DNA of 64,000 nucleotides from Collinsella sp. (GCA_019414055.1 DXMV01000010.1:72293-136292), one strand, 5' to 3'; numbered from the stretch's first letter, positions 15,745 through 24,753 are shown. Notes: generated by a model not told the origin, from the letters alone. Program-made: numbers and translations.

Positions 15745-17664
15745 CTACTCGAGCTCAAACGCGCCGGTATAGAGCTGGTAGTAATACCCGCGCTTAGCAA
15801 TCAGCTCATCATGGTTGCCGCGCTCGATGATGCGGCCGTGGTCCAGGCAGATGATCGCGTCGGAGTTGCGCACGGTGGAGAGACGGTGCGCGATGACAAA
15901 CGTCGTGCGGCCCTCCATGAGCTTATCCATGCCCGCCTGCACGATGGCCTCGGTGCGGGTGTCGATGGAGCTCGTGGCCTCGTCCAGAATCATTGCCGGC
16001 GGATCGGCGACGGCGGCGCGCGCGATCGAAATCAGCTGGCGCTGGCCTTGCGACAGCTGGGCACCGTTGCCGGTAAGCATGGTGTCGTAGCCGTCGGGCA
16101 GGCGGGTGATAAAGTCGTCCGCGCCCGCGAGCTTGGCCGCCGCGATGCACTCCTCGTCGGTCGCATCCAGGTTGCCGTAGCGGATGTTATCCATCACGGT
16201 GCCGGTGAACAGGTTCACGTCCTGCAGCACGACGCCCAGCGAGCGGCGCAGATCGGCCTTGCGGATTTTGTTGACGTTGATGCCGTCGTAGCGAATCTTG
16301 CCGTCGGCGATGTCATAGAAACGGTTGATGAGGTTGGTGATGGTCGTCTTGCCGGCACCGGTGGCGCCGACAAATGCGACCTTCTGGCCCGGCTTGGCGT
16401 ATACGGACACGCCGTGCAGCACCTCGTGGTCGGGCGTGTAGCCAAAGTCGACGTTGTCCATGACCAGGTCGCCGCGCAGCGGCACGTACTCGATCTCGCC
16501 GGTTGCGCGGTGCGGATGTTTCCACGCCCACATGCCGGTGTGGTGGTCAGCCTCCTCGAGCTGCCAGGTGTCGGGGTTGACCTGCGCGTTGACGAGTGTC
16601 ACGTAGCCTTCGTCGGCCTCGGGCTTCTCGTCGATAAGCTCAAAGATGCGGTCGGCGCCGGCGAGGCCCATGACCACGGCGTTGATCTGCTGCGAGATCT
16701 GGCCGATCTGTCCGCAGAACTGCTTGGTCATATTGAGGAACGGCACCACGACGGCGATGGACAGCGCCATGCCCGAGATGCTCAGGTTGGGCACGCCCAG
16801 CGCCAGGAAAATGCCGCCCGCCAGTGCGACCAGCACGTAGAGCAGGTTGCCCAGGTTCATAAGGATGGGCATGAGGATGTTGGCGTACATGTTGGCCTTC
16901 TGGGAGACTTCAAAGAGCTTTTCGTTGCGCTCGTCAAAATCAGCCTCGGCGGCAGACTCGTGGCAGAACGCCTTGACGTCTTTCTGGCCGTTCATGACTT
17001 CCTCGATATGGCCCTCGACCACGCCGAGTTCGGTCTGCTGCGCAATGAAGAAACGCGCGGAGTTGGAGCCGAGCAGCTTGGTCATAAAGGTCATAAAGGC
17101 GACGCCGGCGATGATGACCAGGCACATCCACACGCTGTAGTACAGCATGATAAAGAACACCGTGACGATGATGATGATCGTCATGAGCAGGTTGGGCAGC
17201 GACTGGCTGATCATCTGGCGTAGCGTATCGATGTCGTTGGTGTAGTGGCTCATGATATCGCCGCGCTGGTGCGTGTCGAAGTAGCGGATCGGCAGGTCCT
17301 GCATGCGGTTGAACATCATCTCGCGCAGCTTCTCGAGCGAGCCCTGCGTGACGATAGCCATGGCGCGGTTCCAGAAGAGCGAGGACAGGACACCGACGCC
17401 GTAGATGCAGGCGAGGGTGGTCACGAGCTGCAGAATCTTGGGCTGTGCGGCTTCCCAATCGCCCGACTGCCACGATTCGCTAATAATCTGCAGGGCGCTC
17501 TGCAGGAAGGTCGCGCCGATGGAGTTGATGATGGCGCAGAGCACCACGCCGGCGACGACAAGGGGCAAAAGCACGGGATAGAAGCCAAAGAGCGTCTTGA
17601 TGAGGCGCGACATGGTGCCGCCCTTACGGTTGAGCGCGCGCTCGGCGGTCGTTGCCTTACTCAT
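15745..17664 (-). CDS. Heterodimeric ABC exporter subunit (catalytic-site half), pair 2
   Basis: 639-residue paralogue of the 11246-13186 protein: six membrane helices, the same acidic/Trp insert before the ATPase domain, Walker A G-A-T-G-A-G-K-T, signature L-S-Q-G-Q, intact I-L-D-E-A-T and A-H-R-L-S. Its C-terminal ~170 residues are almost identical to pair 1, ending Y-Y-Y-Q-L-Y-T-G-A-F-E-L-E in both, while the membrane part is clearly diverged. That suggests an old duplication with a retained ATPase and a changed cargo path. The start ATG overlaps the partner's stop (ATGAGTAA). Confidence 0.9.
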   Translation of the reverse strand: MSKATTAERALNRKGGTMSRLIKTLFGFYPVLLPLVVAGVVLCAIINSIGATFLQSALQIISESWQSGDWEAAQPKILQLVTTLACIYGVGVLSSLFWNRAMAIVTQGSLEKLREMMFNRMQDLPIRYFDTHQRGDIMSHYTNDIDTLRQMISQSLPNLLMTIIIIVTVFFIMLYYSVWMCLVIIAGVAFMTFMTKLLGSNSARFFIAQQTELGVVEGHIEEVMNGQKDVKAFCHESAAEADFDERNEKLFEVSQKANMYANILMPILMNLGNLLYVLVALAGGIFLALGVPNLSISGMALSIAVVVPFLNMTKQFCGQIGQISQQINAVVMGLAGADRIFELIDEKPEADEGYVTLVNAQVNPDTWQLEEADHHTGMWAWKHPHRATGEIEYVPLRGDLVMDNVDFGYTPDHEVLHGVSVYAKPGQKVAFVGATGAGKTTITNLINRFYDIADGKIRYDGINVNKIRKADLRRSLGVVLQDVNLFTGTVMDNIRYGNLDATDEECIAAAKLAGADDFITRLPDGYDTMLTGNGAQLSQGQRQLISIARAAVADPPAMILDEATSSIDTRTEAIVQAGMDKLMEGRTTFVIAHRLSTVRNSDAIICLDHGRIIERGNHDELIAKRGYYYQLYTGAFELE

Positions 17665-19471
17665 GTGCCTCGCCTCCTTCCTGGGTCTGAGCTTGCGTTG
17701 CGGATGCCTCGGTGTCGGCCTCGACGGCCCCTTCGCCCTCGGCAGACATCTTGTTTTGCGAGGTAAAGGTCTCTCGGTAGATCTCGCTCGTCTTGAGCAG
17801 CTCTTCGTGGTTGCCGATCTGTGCGATGCGGCCGCCCTCCATGACGATGATGCGGTCTGCGTCCTGCACGGAGCTGATGCGCTGGGCGATGATGATCTTG
17901 GTCGTGTTGGGCAGATAGCTTGCCAGCCCCGCGCGGATCTTGGCGTCGGTCTTGGTGTCGACGGCGCTGGTGGAGTCGTCCAGGATCAAGATCTTGGGGC
18001 GACGCAACAGGGCGCGTGCAATGCACAGGCGCTGCTTCTGACCGCCCGAAACATTAGAGCCGCCCTGTTCGATCCAGGTGTCGTAGCCCTTGGGGAAACC
18101 GTCGACAAACTCGTCGGCGCAGGCCAGATGCGCTGCCTCGCGGACTTCCTCGTCGGTGGCGTTCGGGTCGCCCCAACGCAGGTTCTCGGCGATGGTGCCG
18201 CTAAACAGCACGTTTTTCTGCAGCACCATGGCGACCTGGTGACGCAGCGCGTCCAGGTCGTAGTCGCGCACGTCCACGCCGCCCACGCGCACAGCGCCTT
18301 CGGTGGTGTCGTACAGGCGGGCGATGAGGTTAACGAGCGTGGACTTGGCCGAGCCGGTGCCGCCGATGATGCCGATGGTCTCGCCGCTCGTAATGTGCAG
18401 GTCGATATCGTCGAGCGCCTGGCGCTTCGCATGCTTGGAATACTTAAAGCTCACGTGGTCAAAGTCGATGGAACCGTCGGCAACCTCGAGCACGGGCTCG
18501 GCAGGATCGGCGATCGTGGGCTCGGCGGCCAGCACCTCGGCAATGCGGTGTGCCGATTCGTCGGCCATGGTCACCATGACAAAGATCATCGACAGCTGCA
18601 TCAGGCTCATGAGAATCTGGAAACCATAGGTAAAGGTCGAGGAGAGCTGGCCCACGTCGAACAGCGTGCCCTGGCTCGTGATGATGAGCTTGGAGCCCAG
18701 GTAGATGATGACGACAAACGCGCCGTTGACGCAGATGTTCATCATGGGGTTGTTAAAGGCGAGCAGCTTCTCGGCGCGGGTGAAGTCCATCTGGACGTCG
18801 CGCGCGGCGGTCGCGAACTTCTCCTTCTCAAAGTCTTCGCGCACATAGCTCTTGACCACGCGCATGCCGGTGACGTTTTCCTCGACGGACTCGTTAAGGG
18901 CGTCGTACTTGTGGAACACGCGCGAGAAGATGGGACGCACCTTAAAGATGATAAAGAACAGTCCAAAGCCCAGCAGCGGAATGATGACCAGGTAGACCAT
19001 GGCGACGCTGCCGCCCATGATAAATGCCATGGTAAAGGCGAAGATCAAGACCAGCGGCGCGCGCACGGCGATACGGATGATCATCATAAAGGCCTGCTGA
19101 ACGTTGTTGATGTCGGTGGTCAGACGCGTGACGAGTGAGGAACTCGAGAACTCATCGATGTTGGCAAAGCTGAACGTCTGGATCTTGTAGAACAGGTCGT
19201 GACGCAGGTTCTTGGCGAACCCGCAGCTCGCATGGCTGCAGGTGACGCCGGCCGCGGCGCCAAAAGCAAGCGACGTCAGCGCGATGAGCACCAAAAAGCC
19301 TGCGGTGGGAAGCATCTCGGCTACGGTGGCGCCGTCTTTGATGGCGTCGATCAGGTTGGCGGTGATAAATGGAATCAGCATCTCGCAGAGCACCTCGCCA
19401 AGCACGAGCAACGGCGTGGCAACGGTGACTTTCATATAGTCGCGGATGCTGCCCATGAGGGTTTTAATCAT
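17657..19471 (-). CDS. Heterodimeric ABC exporter subunit (degenerate-site half), pair 2
   Basis: 604-residue half-exporter. Walker B ends I-L-D-D-S-T and the H-loop is A-Q-R-I-S, so it lacks the catalytic Glu and His; the signature V-S-G-G-Q is intact. A ~25-residue Glu/Ala-rich tail follows the ATPase domain and is absent from its pair 1 counterpart. It overlaps the upstream MarR gene by 8 bp and the downstream ABC gene by 8 bp, so the three are one tightly coupled operon. Confidence 0.9.
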   Translation of the reverse strand: MIKTLMGSIRDYMKVTVATPLLVLGEVLCEMLIPFITANLIDAIKDGATVAEMLPTAGFLVLIALTSLAFGAAAGVTCSHASCGFAKNLRHDLFYKIQTFSFANIDEFSSSSLVTRLTTDINNVQQAFMMIIRIAVRAPLVLIFAFTMAFIMGGSVAMVYLVIIPLLGFGLFFIIFKVRPIFSRVFHKYDALNESVEENVTGMRVVKSYVREDFEKEKFATAARDVQMDFTRAEKLLAFNNPMMNICVNGAFVVIIYLGSKLIITSQGTLFDVGQLSSTFTYGFQILMSLMQLSMIFVMVTMADESAHRIAEVLAAEPTIADPAEPVLEVADGSIDFDHVSFKYSKHAKRQALDDIDLHITSGETIGIIGGTGSAKSTLVNLIARLYDTTEGAVRVGGVDVRDYDLDALRHQVAMVLQKNVLFSGTIAENLRWGDPNATDEEVREAAHLACADEFVDGFPKGYDTWIEQGGSNVSGGQKQRLCIARALLRRPKILILDDSTSAVDTKTDAKIRAGLASYLPNTTKIIIAQRISSVQDADRIIVMEGGRIAQIGNHEELLKTSEIYRETFTSQNKMSAEGEGAVEADTEASATQAQTQEGGEAHE

Positions 19472-19970
19472 CCAGTTCCTCCCAGGTTACGCGGATTTTA
19501 TCGAGCATTTCGGCGAGGTCCTCGCGCTCGTCATGGGTGAGCGCGCTAAAGGCCTGCTCTCTAAAGCGAATGCGGGCCGCCTGCTCTACGTGGGCCTTTT
19601 CCCATCCCGCTTCGGTCAGGCGAATGGTGAGCTGCCGCCGGTCTTTGGGATTGCGGCTGCGCTCGATAAGGCCGGCGCATTCGATCTTGGAGAGAATCTC
19701 GGAAAGCGAACCGGGCTTAAGATCAAAGTGCAGGCCTAGTTCCTGCTGTGACATCTCGCCGTTTGGCTGCTTGGCGAGCAAGCAGACGATGGGGGCCTTT
19801 CCCGAGGCGCCGCCGCCGTGAAAGTGCAGAAAGTGGCCGCAGAAGCCCAGCCCGTTTAGGATGTGCTTGGCGAGCGCGTCTGATTGGGACTGTGCCGCGG
19901 GCGCATCTGCGGGTTCATGGGGGTCGCCGCCCGGCGTGTGGGGGCAGAGGCCGATGTGGTCATCGCACAT
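19464..19970 (-). CDS. MarR family transcriptional regulator 2
   Basis: 168 residues from the ATG at 19970, chosen because AAGGAG lies just before it; an upstream start would add 11 residues but has no ribosome site. Winged helix with recognition region L-K-P-G-S-L-S-E-I-L-S-K-I-E and wing N-P-K-D-R-R-Q. The N-terminal ~55 residues are unusually rich in His, Cys, Pro and Gly, including H-F-L-H-F-H-G-G-G, which could bind metal. It overlaps and presumably controls ABC pair 2. Confidence 0.83.
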   Translation of the reverse strand: MCDDHIGLCPHTPGGDPHEPADAPAAQSQSDALAKHILNGLGFCGHFLHFHGGGASGKAPIVCLLAKQPNGEMSQQELGLHFDLKPGSLSEILSKIECAGLIERSRNPKDRRQLTIRLTEAGWEKAHVEQAARIRFREQAFSALTHDEREDLAEMLDKIRVTWEELDD

Positions 19971-19986
19971 GGTATCGCTCCTTTCC

Positions 19987-20022
19987 TTAGTTAGGTAGTG
20001 CAATTGTTTTGTGCCTAACTAA
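19987..20022 (-). promoter_or_regulatory. Operator/promoter of the MarR2-ABC operon
   Basis: TTAGTTAGG and CCTAACTAA, perfect 9-bp inverted arms 18 nt apart, directly upstream of the ribosome site. Probable autoregulatory site of MarR 2. It is unrelated in sequence to the GTAGC sites of MarR 1. Confidence 0.55.
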
Positions 20023-20066
20023 TTTAGGAGTGCAAGAAATAAATGTCAAGGTACCAAACTTATTAA

Positions 20067-20200
20067 GTTGCGGCGTTTTACCAAACGCCGTAACCGCTCG
20101 ATGCTGCAAACGCTCCTAAGCGGCAATCTGATCCCTTGGGGACGAAGGAAAAGGTATCGTTTTGGGCTGCGATGATGCCTTTCGAAGCGGCCTTGCCAAA
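20067..20200 (+). repeat. Structured element A, copy 4 (degenerate)
   Basis: Hairpin GTTGCGGCGTTT/AAACGCCGTAAC with loop TACC, then the conserved core ending GATGCTGCAAACG, then C-CTAAGCGGCAATCTG. The 3' partner of the second stem is missing or scrambled. It sits in the ~510-bp gap between MarR 2 and the pyridoxal kinase gene. The rest of the gap (20201-20500) shows no gene or clear signal. Confidence 0.65.
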
Positions 20201-20530
20201 AACTATGCCTAATTACTACGATGAATCCAGCATCGCTGACCACAACAGCTGTTTCTGAAAAAACGCAAGCTATCTACCGGCGGTTTTGTTGGAGAGAAAT
20301 TCGTTGTGGTTGGAGGCGGGCGGTTAAACGTAGTAAATAGGCATAGTTTTGAAATGGCGCTATATGAGTAGCATCAACTAGGCCGCTATGGAGCAAACAG
20401 CCCCCATTTCCGAAACCTTTCCGCAACAATTTGCCCTTCGTACCGCTCGCCTCCGCCCACAACGCCTCCTGCGCTACACTTAGTCGCACTGTGGCGCTGC
20501 TGCGCTGTGCCCGAAACAAGGGAGACCCTC

Positions 20531-21355
20531 ATGAAGAACACTCAGCTGCTGCTGATCAACGATATGTGCGGTTACGGCAAGGTCGCGCTTTCCGCCATGC
20601 TGCCGGTGCTGTCGCACATGGGTTACCGTATCCACAATCTGCCGACGGCGCTTGTGTCCGATACGCTCAACTATCCCAAGTTCTACATCCACGACACCAC
20701 GGAGTACGTGCGTCAGAGTCTTGCCATCTGGGAGGAGCTCGGCTTTGAGTTCGACGCCATCTCGACCGGCTTTATCGTGACCGAGGAAGAGACGCGTATC
20801 ATCTCGGACTTTTGCCACCGCCGCGCGCAAAAGGGCACCAAGGTGTTCGTCGACCCCATCATGGGCGACAACGGCAAGCTCTATGCGGGCGTGCCCGAGT
20901 CCACGATTGGCCTTATGCGGCACCTGCTGGAGTGCGCAGACTACGCGGTGCCCAACTACACCGAGGCCTGTCTGCTCACTGATACGCCTATTGCAGAGCA
21001 GATCACGCCCGATGAGGCCCGCGCCCTTGTGGACGCCGTGCGCGAGCTGGGTGCCAAATCGGTGGTCATTACGAGCGCCGTGGTCAATGGCACGAACGCG
21101 GTTATCGGTTACGACTATGTGGCGGGGGAGTACTTCACGATTCCCTTTGACCTGATTCCGGTCTATTTCCCGGGCACGGGCGACACGTTCTCGGCGGTGC
21201 TCGTCGGCCGCGTTATGGCAGGCTGGAGTCTGCAGCGCGCGACGTCCGATGCCATGCGTGTGGTGGCTGAGCTTATCGAGCGCAATGCCGACCAAGAGGA
21301 CAAGTCGGCTGGCCTTCCCATCGAGGCCTGCCTGGATGTGATTGACCATGAGTAA
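20531..21355 (+). CDS. pdxY: Pyridoxal/pyridoxamine kinase family protein
   Basis: 274-residue ribokinase-superfamily kinase of the PdxK/PdxY type, which phosphorylates vitamin B6 vitamers. Visible motifs are the N-terminal N-D-M-C-G-Y-G-K segment, V-D-P-I-M-G-D-N-G-K in mid-protein, the N-Y-T-E switch and the catalytic loop P-G-T-G-D-T-F-S near residue 217. AGGGAG precedes the ATG. Its stop overlaps the next gene's start (ATGAGTAA). A role in B6 salvage is likely; hydroxymethylpyrimidine kinase activity is an alternative. Confidence 0.85.
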   Translation: MKNTQLLLINDMCGYGKVALSAMLPVLSHMGYRIHNLPTALVSDTLNYPKFYIHDTTEYVRQSLAIWEELGFEFDAISTGFIVTEEETRIISDFCHRRAQKGTKVFVDPIMGDNGKLYAGVPESTIGLMRHLLECADYAVPNYTEACLLTDTPIAEQITPDEARALVDAVRELGAKSVVITSAVVNGTNAVIGYDYVAGEYFTIPFDLIPVYFPGTGDTFSAVLVGRVMAGWSLQRATSDAMRVVAELIERNADQEDKSAGLPIEACLDVIDHE

Positions 21356-21677
21356 TGCTGGCGAGGACGGCGTCAAGCCTGCGGGCGAGAACAGGCCGCT
21401 CGGCGCGCCGCGTGGCAAGCGTCCGCGTATCCGCGTGAGCTGCGTGGACCAGCTGGGCACATGCCGCTGCCATCACGGGCACAAGCCGGGTGACGTCTTC
21501 GACTTCGACCGCGACCGCGGCAAGATGTGTTCCATGGCATGTCACGTGGGCTTTCCCTATATCGATATCCTGCGCTACGGCGGAACCGTGCCTGGCAACG
21601 AGCCCGGTACGGTAAAGTTCTGCTGTCCCGAGGTCGACACGTTGAACGTCTGGCTTGCCGAGATCGTCGACGAATAG
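21348..21677 (+). CDS. TIGR04076 family Cys-rich protein
   Basis: 109 residues. After a ~25-residue basic lead, the domain reads R-V-S-C-V-D-Q-L-G-T-C, H-K-P-G-D-V-F, M-C-S-M-A-C-H, L-R-Y-G-G and C-C-P, the pattern of the TIGR04076 family of small proteins of unknown function. Seven cysteines suggest metal or cluster binding. The ATG overlaps the kinase stop, so the two are translationally coupled. Confidence 0.7.
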   Translation: MSNAGEDGVKPAGENRPLGAPRGKRPRIRVSCVDQLGTCRCHHGHKPGDVFDFDRDRGKMCSMACHVGFPYIDILRYGGTVPGNEPGTVKFCCPEVDTLNVWLAEIVDE

Positions 21678-21679
21678 CC

Positions 21680-21714
21680 GGATGTGACAAAGGGGCGGGC
21701 CCTTTGTCGCATCC
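21680..21714. repeat. GACAAAGGGAC palindrome, copy 2
   Basis: GGATGTGACAAAGGG / CCCTTTGTCGCATCC with a GC-rich centre, 3 bp after the TIGR04076 stop. Confidence 0.75.
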
Positions 21715-21753
21715 GCCGATGGTGCCCCTTCTTTTTTGCCTATAATCCTAAAT

Positions 21754-21831
21754 CTCTGCATTTCATCCGATTTTAGGTTCTAAAAACTCTGCATTTCATC
21801 GATAATCAAGCATATAAACCTTGCATTTCAT
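21754..21831 (+). repeat. Three TGCATTTCAT iterons before the DUF4143 ATPase
   Basis: CTCTGCATTTCAT at 21754 and 21787 and CCTTGCATTTCAT at 21819, spaced 33 and 32 bp, so all lie on the same face of the helix. The last ends 25 bp before the start codon. They look like a direct-repeat operator. Confidence 0.7.
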
Positions 21832-21855
21832 TTGATGACACTGAGGGGAGAGCCT

Positions 21856-23217
21856 ATGCTGCGTAGGAAAATAGCGGCAGAGCTGGAGCGTTGGCTGAAG
21901 TCTGCCGAGCAAAAGGCCTTATTCATTACGGGTTCTCGCCAGATCGGCAAAAGTTATTCGATTCGCGCATTTGGCAAAGCCAGCCATGCAACCTACATCG
22001 AGCTCAACCTCATGGAAAATCGCCAGGCAAAAGATGCTCTTCTCGAGGCACGGGATGCCGACGATTTCATCAGCAGGGTGACGCTTCTCTCGGGAAAGCC
22101 GATAGCACCGGGCAAAACGCTCGTGTTTATCGATGAGGTCCAAGAGGCCCCCGACATCATGACGATGGCAAAGTTCCTTGTTGAGGACGGGAGGTGTCGC
22201 TGGGCGTTTTCGGGGTCAATGCTCGGGACCCAGTTCAAGGGCGTTAGGTCCTATCCCGTGGGATATGTTCACGAGCTTAGGATGTTCCCGCTCGATTTTG
22301 AGGAGTTTTGCTGGGCGATCGGGGTGAGCGAGGGGGCTCGCCAAACGATACACGACGCGTGTATCAGCGAGAAGCCCATTCCTGATTACATTCATGACGC
22401 GATGATGGCAAACTTCAGGACCTATACCGTTGTCGGCGGAATGCCAGAGGTCGTGCAGCGTTTCCTTGACACGCGGGGCGACCTTGCCTCTGTTCGTCAG
22501 CTACAGTCAGAGCTCAACGAACAGTACCGGCGGGATATCTCCAAGTATGCAAGCGGGCGAGCCCTTCAGGTGCAGAGCATTTACGATCAGCTCCCTCTTA
22601 TGCTCGAGGGCGAAAACAAACGCTTCGTGCTCAATTCCATTGACCCCAAAGCGCATTACGACAAGTACCAGCGAGATTTTGTCTGGCTTGTCGATGCCGG
22701 CGTTGCTCTCAAGGCGGATATCGTAACCGAGCCAAAGTCGCCCCTGCTCAAGACGGCACGGCCATCGCGGTTCAAGCTATACCAATCGGATACGGGCATG
22801 TTGATGGCGCGCTACCCCGTTGGCGTCGCCCAGGCGGCGTATCTTGATAGCAAGGAACCCAATCTGGGCGGTATTTACGAAAACATGGTGGCCCAGCAGC
22901 TGACTGCCCAAAATCGCCAGCTTTACTACTATCAGACAAAGAAGCGCGGCGAAGTGGACTTTGTGGTCGACGGACCGGATGGAACGGCTGTTCCGATCGA
23001 GGTTAAATCGGGTTCCTATTACCACGCGCACGCCGCGCTCGGTCATGTGCTTGATACGGCCGAATATGGCGTAAGGCTCGGGATTGTTTTCTCGAGAGGC
23101 AACGTTGAACGCGGCGGAGCTGTTCTTTATTTGCCGCTATATGCGACCTGGGCCCTTTCGGATGTTTTGGGTGACTCCTGTGCCGAGGGGATAAAGTTGG
23201 AGGTCAAGCCGGTCTAG
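21856..23217 (+). CDS. AAA ATPase with DUF4143 domain
   Basis: 453-residue AAA_14/DUF4143 protein. Walker A is G-S-R-Q-I-G-K-S (~29-36), Walker B is L-V-F-I-D-E-V-Q (~90). The C-terminal DUF4143 domain carries a nuclease-like E-V-D-F-V-V ... I-E-V-K-S-G pattern (~375-400) of PD-(D/E)XK type. The family is widespread, often variable between strains, and its function is unknown. ATG chosen after GAGGGGAG; an upstream ATG at 21832 has no ribosome site and overlaps the third iteron. Flanked by GACAAAGGGAC palindromes on both sides, so it may be a mobile or exchangeable gene. Confidence 0.85.
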   Translation: MLRRKIAAELERWLKSAEQKALFITGSRQIGKSYSIRAFGKASHATYIELNLMENRQAKDALLEARDADDFISRVTLLSGKPIAPGKTLVFIDEVQEAPDIMTMAKFLVEDGRCRWAFSGSMLGTQFKGVRSYPVGYVHELRMFPLDFEEFCWAIGVSEGARQTIHDACISEKPIPDYIHDAMMANFRTYTVVGGMPEVVQRFLDTRGDLASVRQLQSELNEQYRRDISKYASGRALQVQSIYDQLPLMLEGENKRFVLNSIDPKAHYDKYQRDFVWLVDAGVALKADIVTEPKSPLLKTARPSRFKLYQSDTGMLMARYPVGVAQAAYLDSKEPNLGGIYENMVAQQLTAQNRQLYYYQTKKRGEVDFVVDGPDGTAVPIEVKSGSYYHAHAALGHVLDTAEYGVRLGIVFSRGNVERGGAVLYLPLYATWALSDVLGDSCAEGIKLEVKPV

Positions 23218-23228
23218 GGACAGTCCCC

Positions 23229-23261
23229 GATGCGACAAAGGGATAGTGCCTTTGTCGCATC
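23229..23261. repeat. GACAAAGGGAC palindrome, copy 3
   Basis: GATGCGACAAAGG / CCTTTGTCGCATC with centre GATAGTG, 11 bp after the DUF4143 ATPase gene. Confidence 0.75.
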
Positions 23262-23277
23262 CGCTATCCGAGATAAT

Positions 23278-23341
23278 GAGCGTGGATTTTCTCCCGTCTA
23301 GAGCGCACTTGAATGCTCAAAGTGGGAGAAAATCCACGCTC
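23278..23341. repeat. Long palindrome with 18-bp perfect arms
   Basis: GAGCGTGGATTTTCTCCC and its exact reverse complement, separated by 28 nt that contain a smaller GAGC/GCTC pair. It lies between the DUF4143 gene and the 3' end of the phosphatase gene; no T-run is adjacent. Confidence 0.8.
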
Positions 23342-23389
23342 GATCTGTATGCCGATGATGCGGCTCGCGAGGTTCGTGCGTCCGCGAAC

Positions 23390-23836
23390 CTACAGCTGCT
23401 CGAGCATAGCGGTGCAGCCGGCGAGCACGTCGCGGTAGGTGGCATCGAAGTTGCCGGTGTACCAGGGATCGGCCACGTCGCCGGGGCGATCAGTCCAATC
23501 GAGCAAGCGCGTAATCTTGCCGTCGGGGTCCTTACCAAAGATGCGGTGCAGGCCGCGGGCGTTCTCGGCATCCATATAGACAATGTGATCCCAGTCGCCA
23601 TACTCCGCGCGACGCACCTGACGTGCGCGATGTGCGACGATGGGAATTCCGACCTCGCGTAGCTTGGCAACGGTACCGTGGTGCGGCGGGTTGCCGATCT
23701 CCTCGGTTGAGGTCGCGGCGGAATCGATGACAAACTCCGCCTCGCGCCCGGCGCGGCGCACGAGCTCGGTAAACACCGACTCAGCCATCGTCGAGCGGCA
23801 GATGTTGCCGTGACAGATAAACAGTACACGTTGCAT
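23390..23836 (-). CDS. Low-molecular-weight protein tyrosine phosphatase
   Basis: 148 residues. The P-loop C-H-G-N-I-C-R-S at residues 9-16 gives the C-x5-R-S active site, and the general acid Asp is in D-P-W-Y-T-G near residue 125. The family dephosphorylates tyrosine or arginine residues and often acts on capsule-related kinases. It stands alone on its strand with no kinase gene nearby. Confidence 0.92.
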   Translation of the reverse strand: MQRVLFICHGNICRSTMAESVFTELVRRAGREAEFVIDSAATSTEEIGNPPHHGTVAKLREVGIPIVAHRARQVRRAEYGDWDHIVYMDAENARGLHRIFGKDPDGKITRLLDWTDRPGDVADPWYTGNFDATYRDVLAGCTAMLEQL

Positions 23837-23895
23837 GCGCGGTCCCTTTCATATAGAGGGCTGCTAAGGAGTCGAAGCCGGGCGCATGCCAAGTT

Positions 23896-24645
23896 TTATT
23901 TCTTGGCCAGTTTGAAGTAGCGCTCAAATATCAATTCGAAAACGTAATAGAACATCAATCGACTGTCGAGGTCCATACTGCCCAAGCGGATTTCTTTTTG
24001 CACGGTGTAGATAGGGTAGTCGGCTAGTTTCGAGAGAGAATTTCGAGAAAAGCCGGTGAGCGTGACGACCTTGCATCCGCGCGTTTTGGCTATCGATGTG
24101 GCGTCAATAGACACCTGCGTCTCGCCGCTTACGGAAACGCTAAAGACCAGGTCGTTTTTGCCGAGGAGTTCTGCGTAATGCCTCATGACATGACGTTCAC
24201 TGAGCGTATCGGTGTTCTTGCCCATTATTTTGAGCTTTTCAGCCATCTCGAGGCACGGGTATTTCGAAAAGCCCGAGCAGAAGAACACGATATGCGAGGC
24301 ATCCTGGATAAGACTCACAACCGAATCGATGACCCGGTCGTTAAGCAGATCTTTGGTCTGTACGAGCTGGGTATCAAGAGGAAGTGCCTCGATAGTGAAT
24401 CGATTGCGGTCGAGCGAGGCGGAATACGATTGTTTGAGCTCCGTAAACCCCGAGAAGCCAAGCTTATGGGCAAGCCTGACGATTGTATTGGGAGCGACGA
24501 AGAACCGTTCAGCAACGCTCTTAAGCGTGACATCGTCAATATCATCACGCAGCTCGATGATGTAGCGCATGATCTCGCTTTCGAGATCGTTGAGCTTGCT
24601 CTCGCCAGCTCGCACATGATCATAAAAAGATTCTTGATCTTTCAT
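23896..24645 (-). CDS. RpiR/MurR family transcriptional regulator
   Basis: 249 residues: N-terminal helix-turn-helix (~25-75, V-A-E-R-F-F-V-A-P-N-T-I-V-R-L-A) and a SIS sugar-phosphate-binding domain (~105-235, with S-G-F-S-K and S-V-S-G-E-T). Start at 24645 was chosen because the fold begins there; a longer frame adds 64 unrelated residues. Divergent from the GH4 and PTS genes, it most likely senses the imported disaccharide phosphate. Confidence 0.85.
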   Translation of the reverse strand: MKDQESFYDHVRAGESKLNDLESEIMRYIIELRDDIDDVTLKSVAERFFVAPNTIVRLAHKLGFSGFTELKQSYSASLDRNRFTIEALPLDTQLVQTKDLLNDRVIDSVVSLIQDASHIVFFCSGFSKYPCLEMAEKLKIMGKNTDTLSERHVMRHYAELLGKNDLVFSVSVSGETQVSIDATSIAKTRGCKVVTLTGFSRNSLSKLADYPIYTVQKEIRLGSMDLDSRLMFYYVFELIFERYFKLAKK

Positions 24646-24734
24646 AAGATGTTTCAGCCCCTCGCATCTCGCCGTACATATGGTACCGCTTTGTGTAGCC
24701 AGGTGAGAAATCGGTAGTCGGTCAAGATTGCCTA

Positions 24735-24753
24735 TTGCCCATGAACTGGGCAA
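24735..24753. promoter_or_regulatory. Candidate RpiR operator
   Basis: TTGCCCA-tgaac-TGGGCAA, perfect 7-5-7 inverted repeat midway in the 298-bp divergent gap between regulator and GH4 gene. The rest of the gap shows no clear promoter match. Confidence 0.5.
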
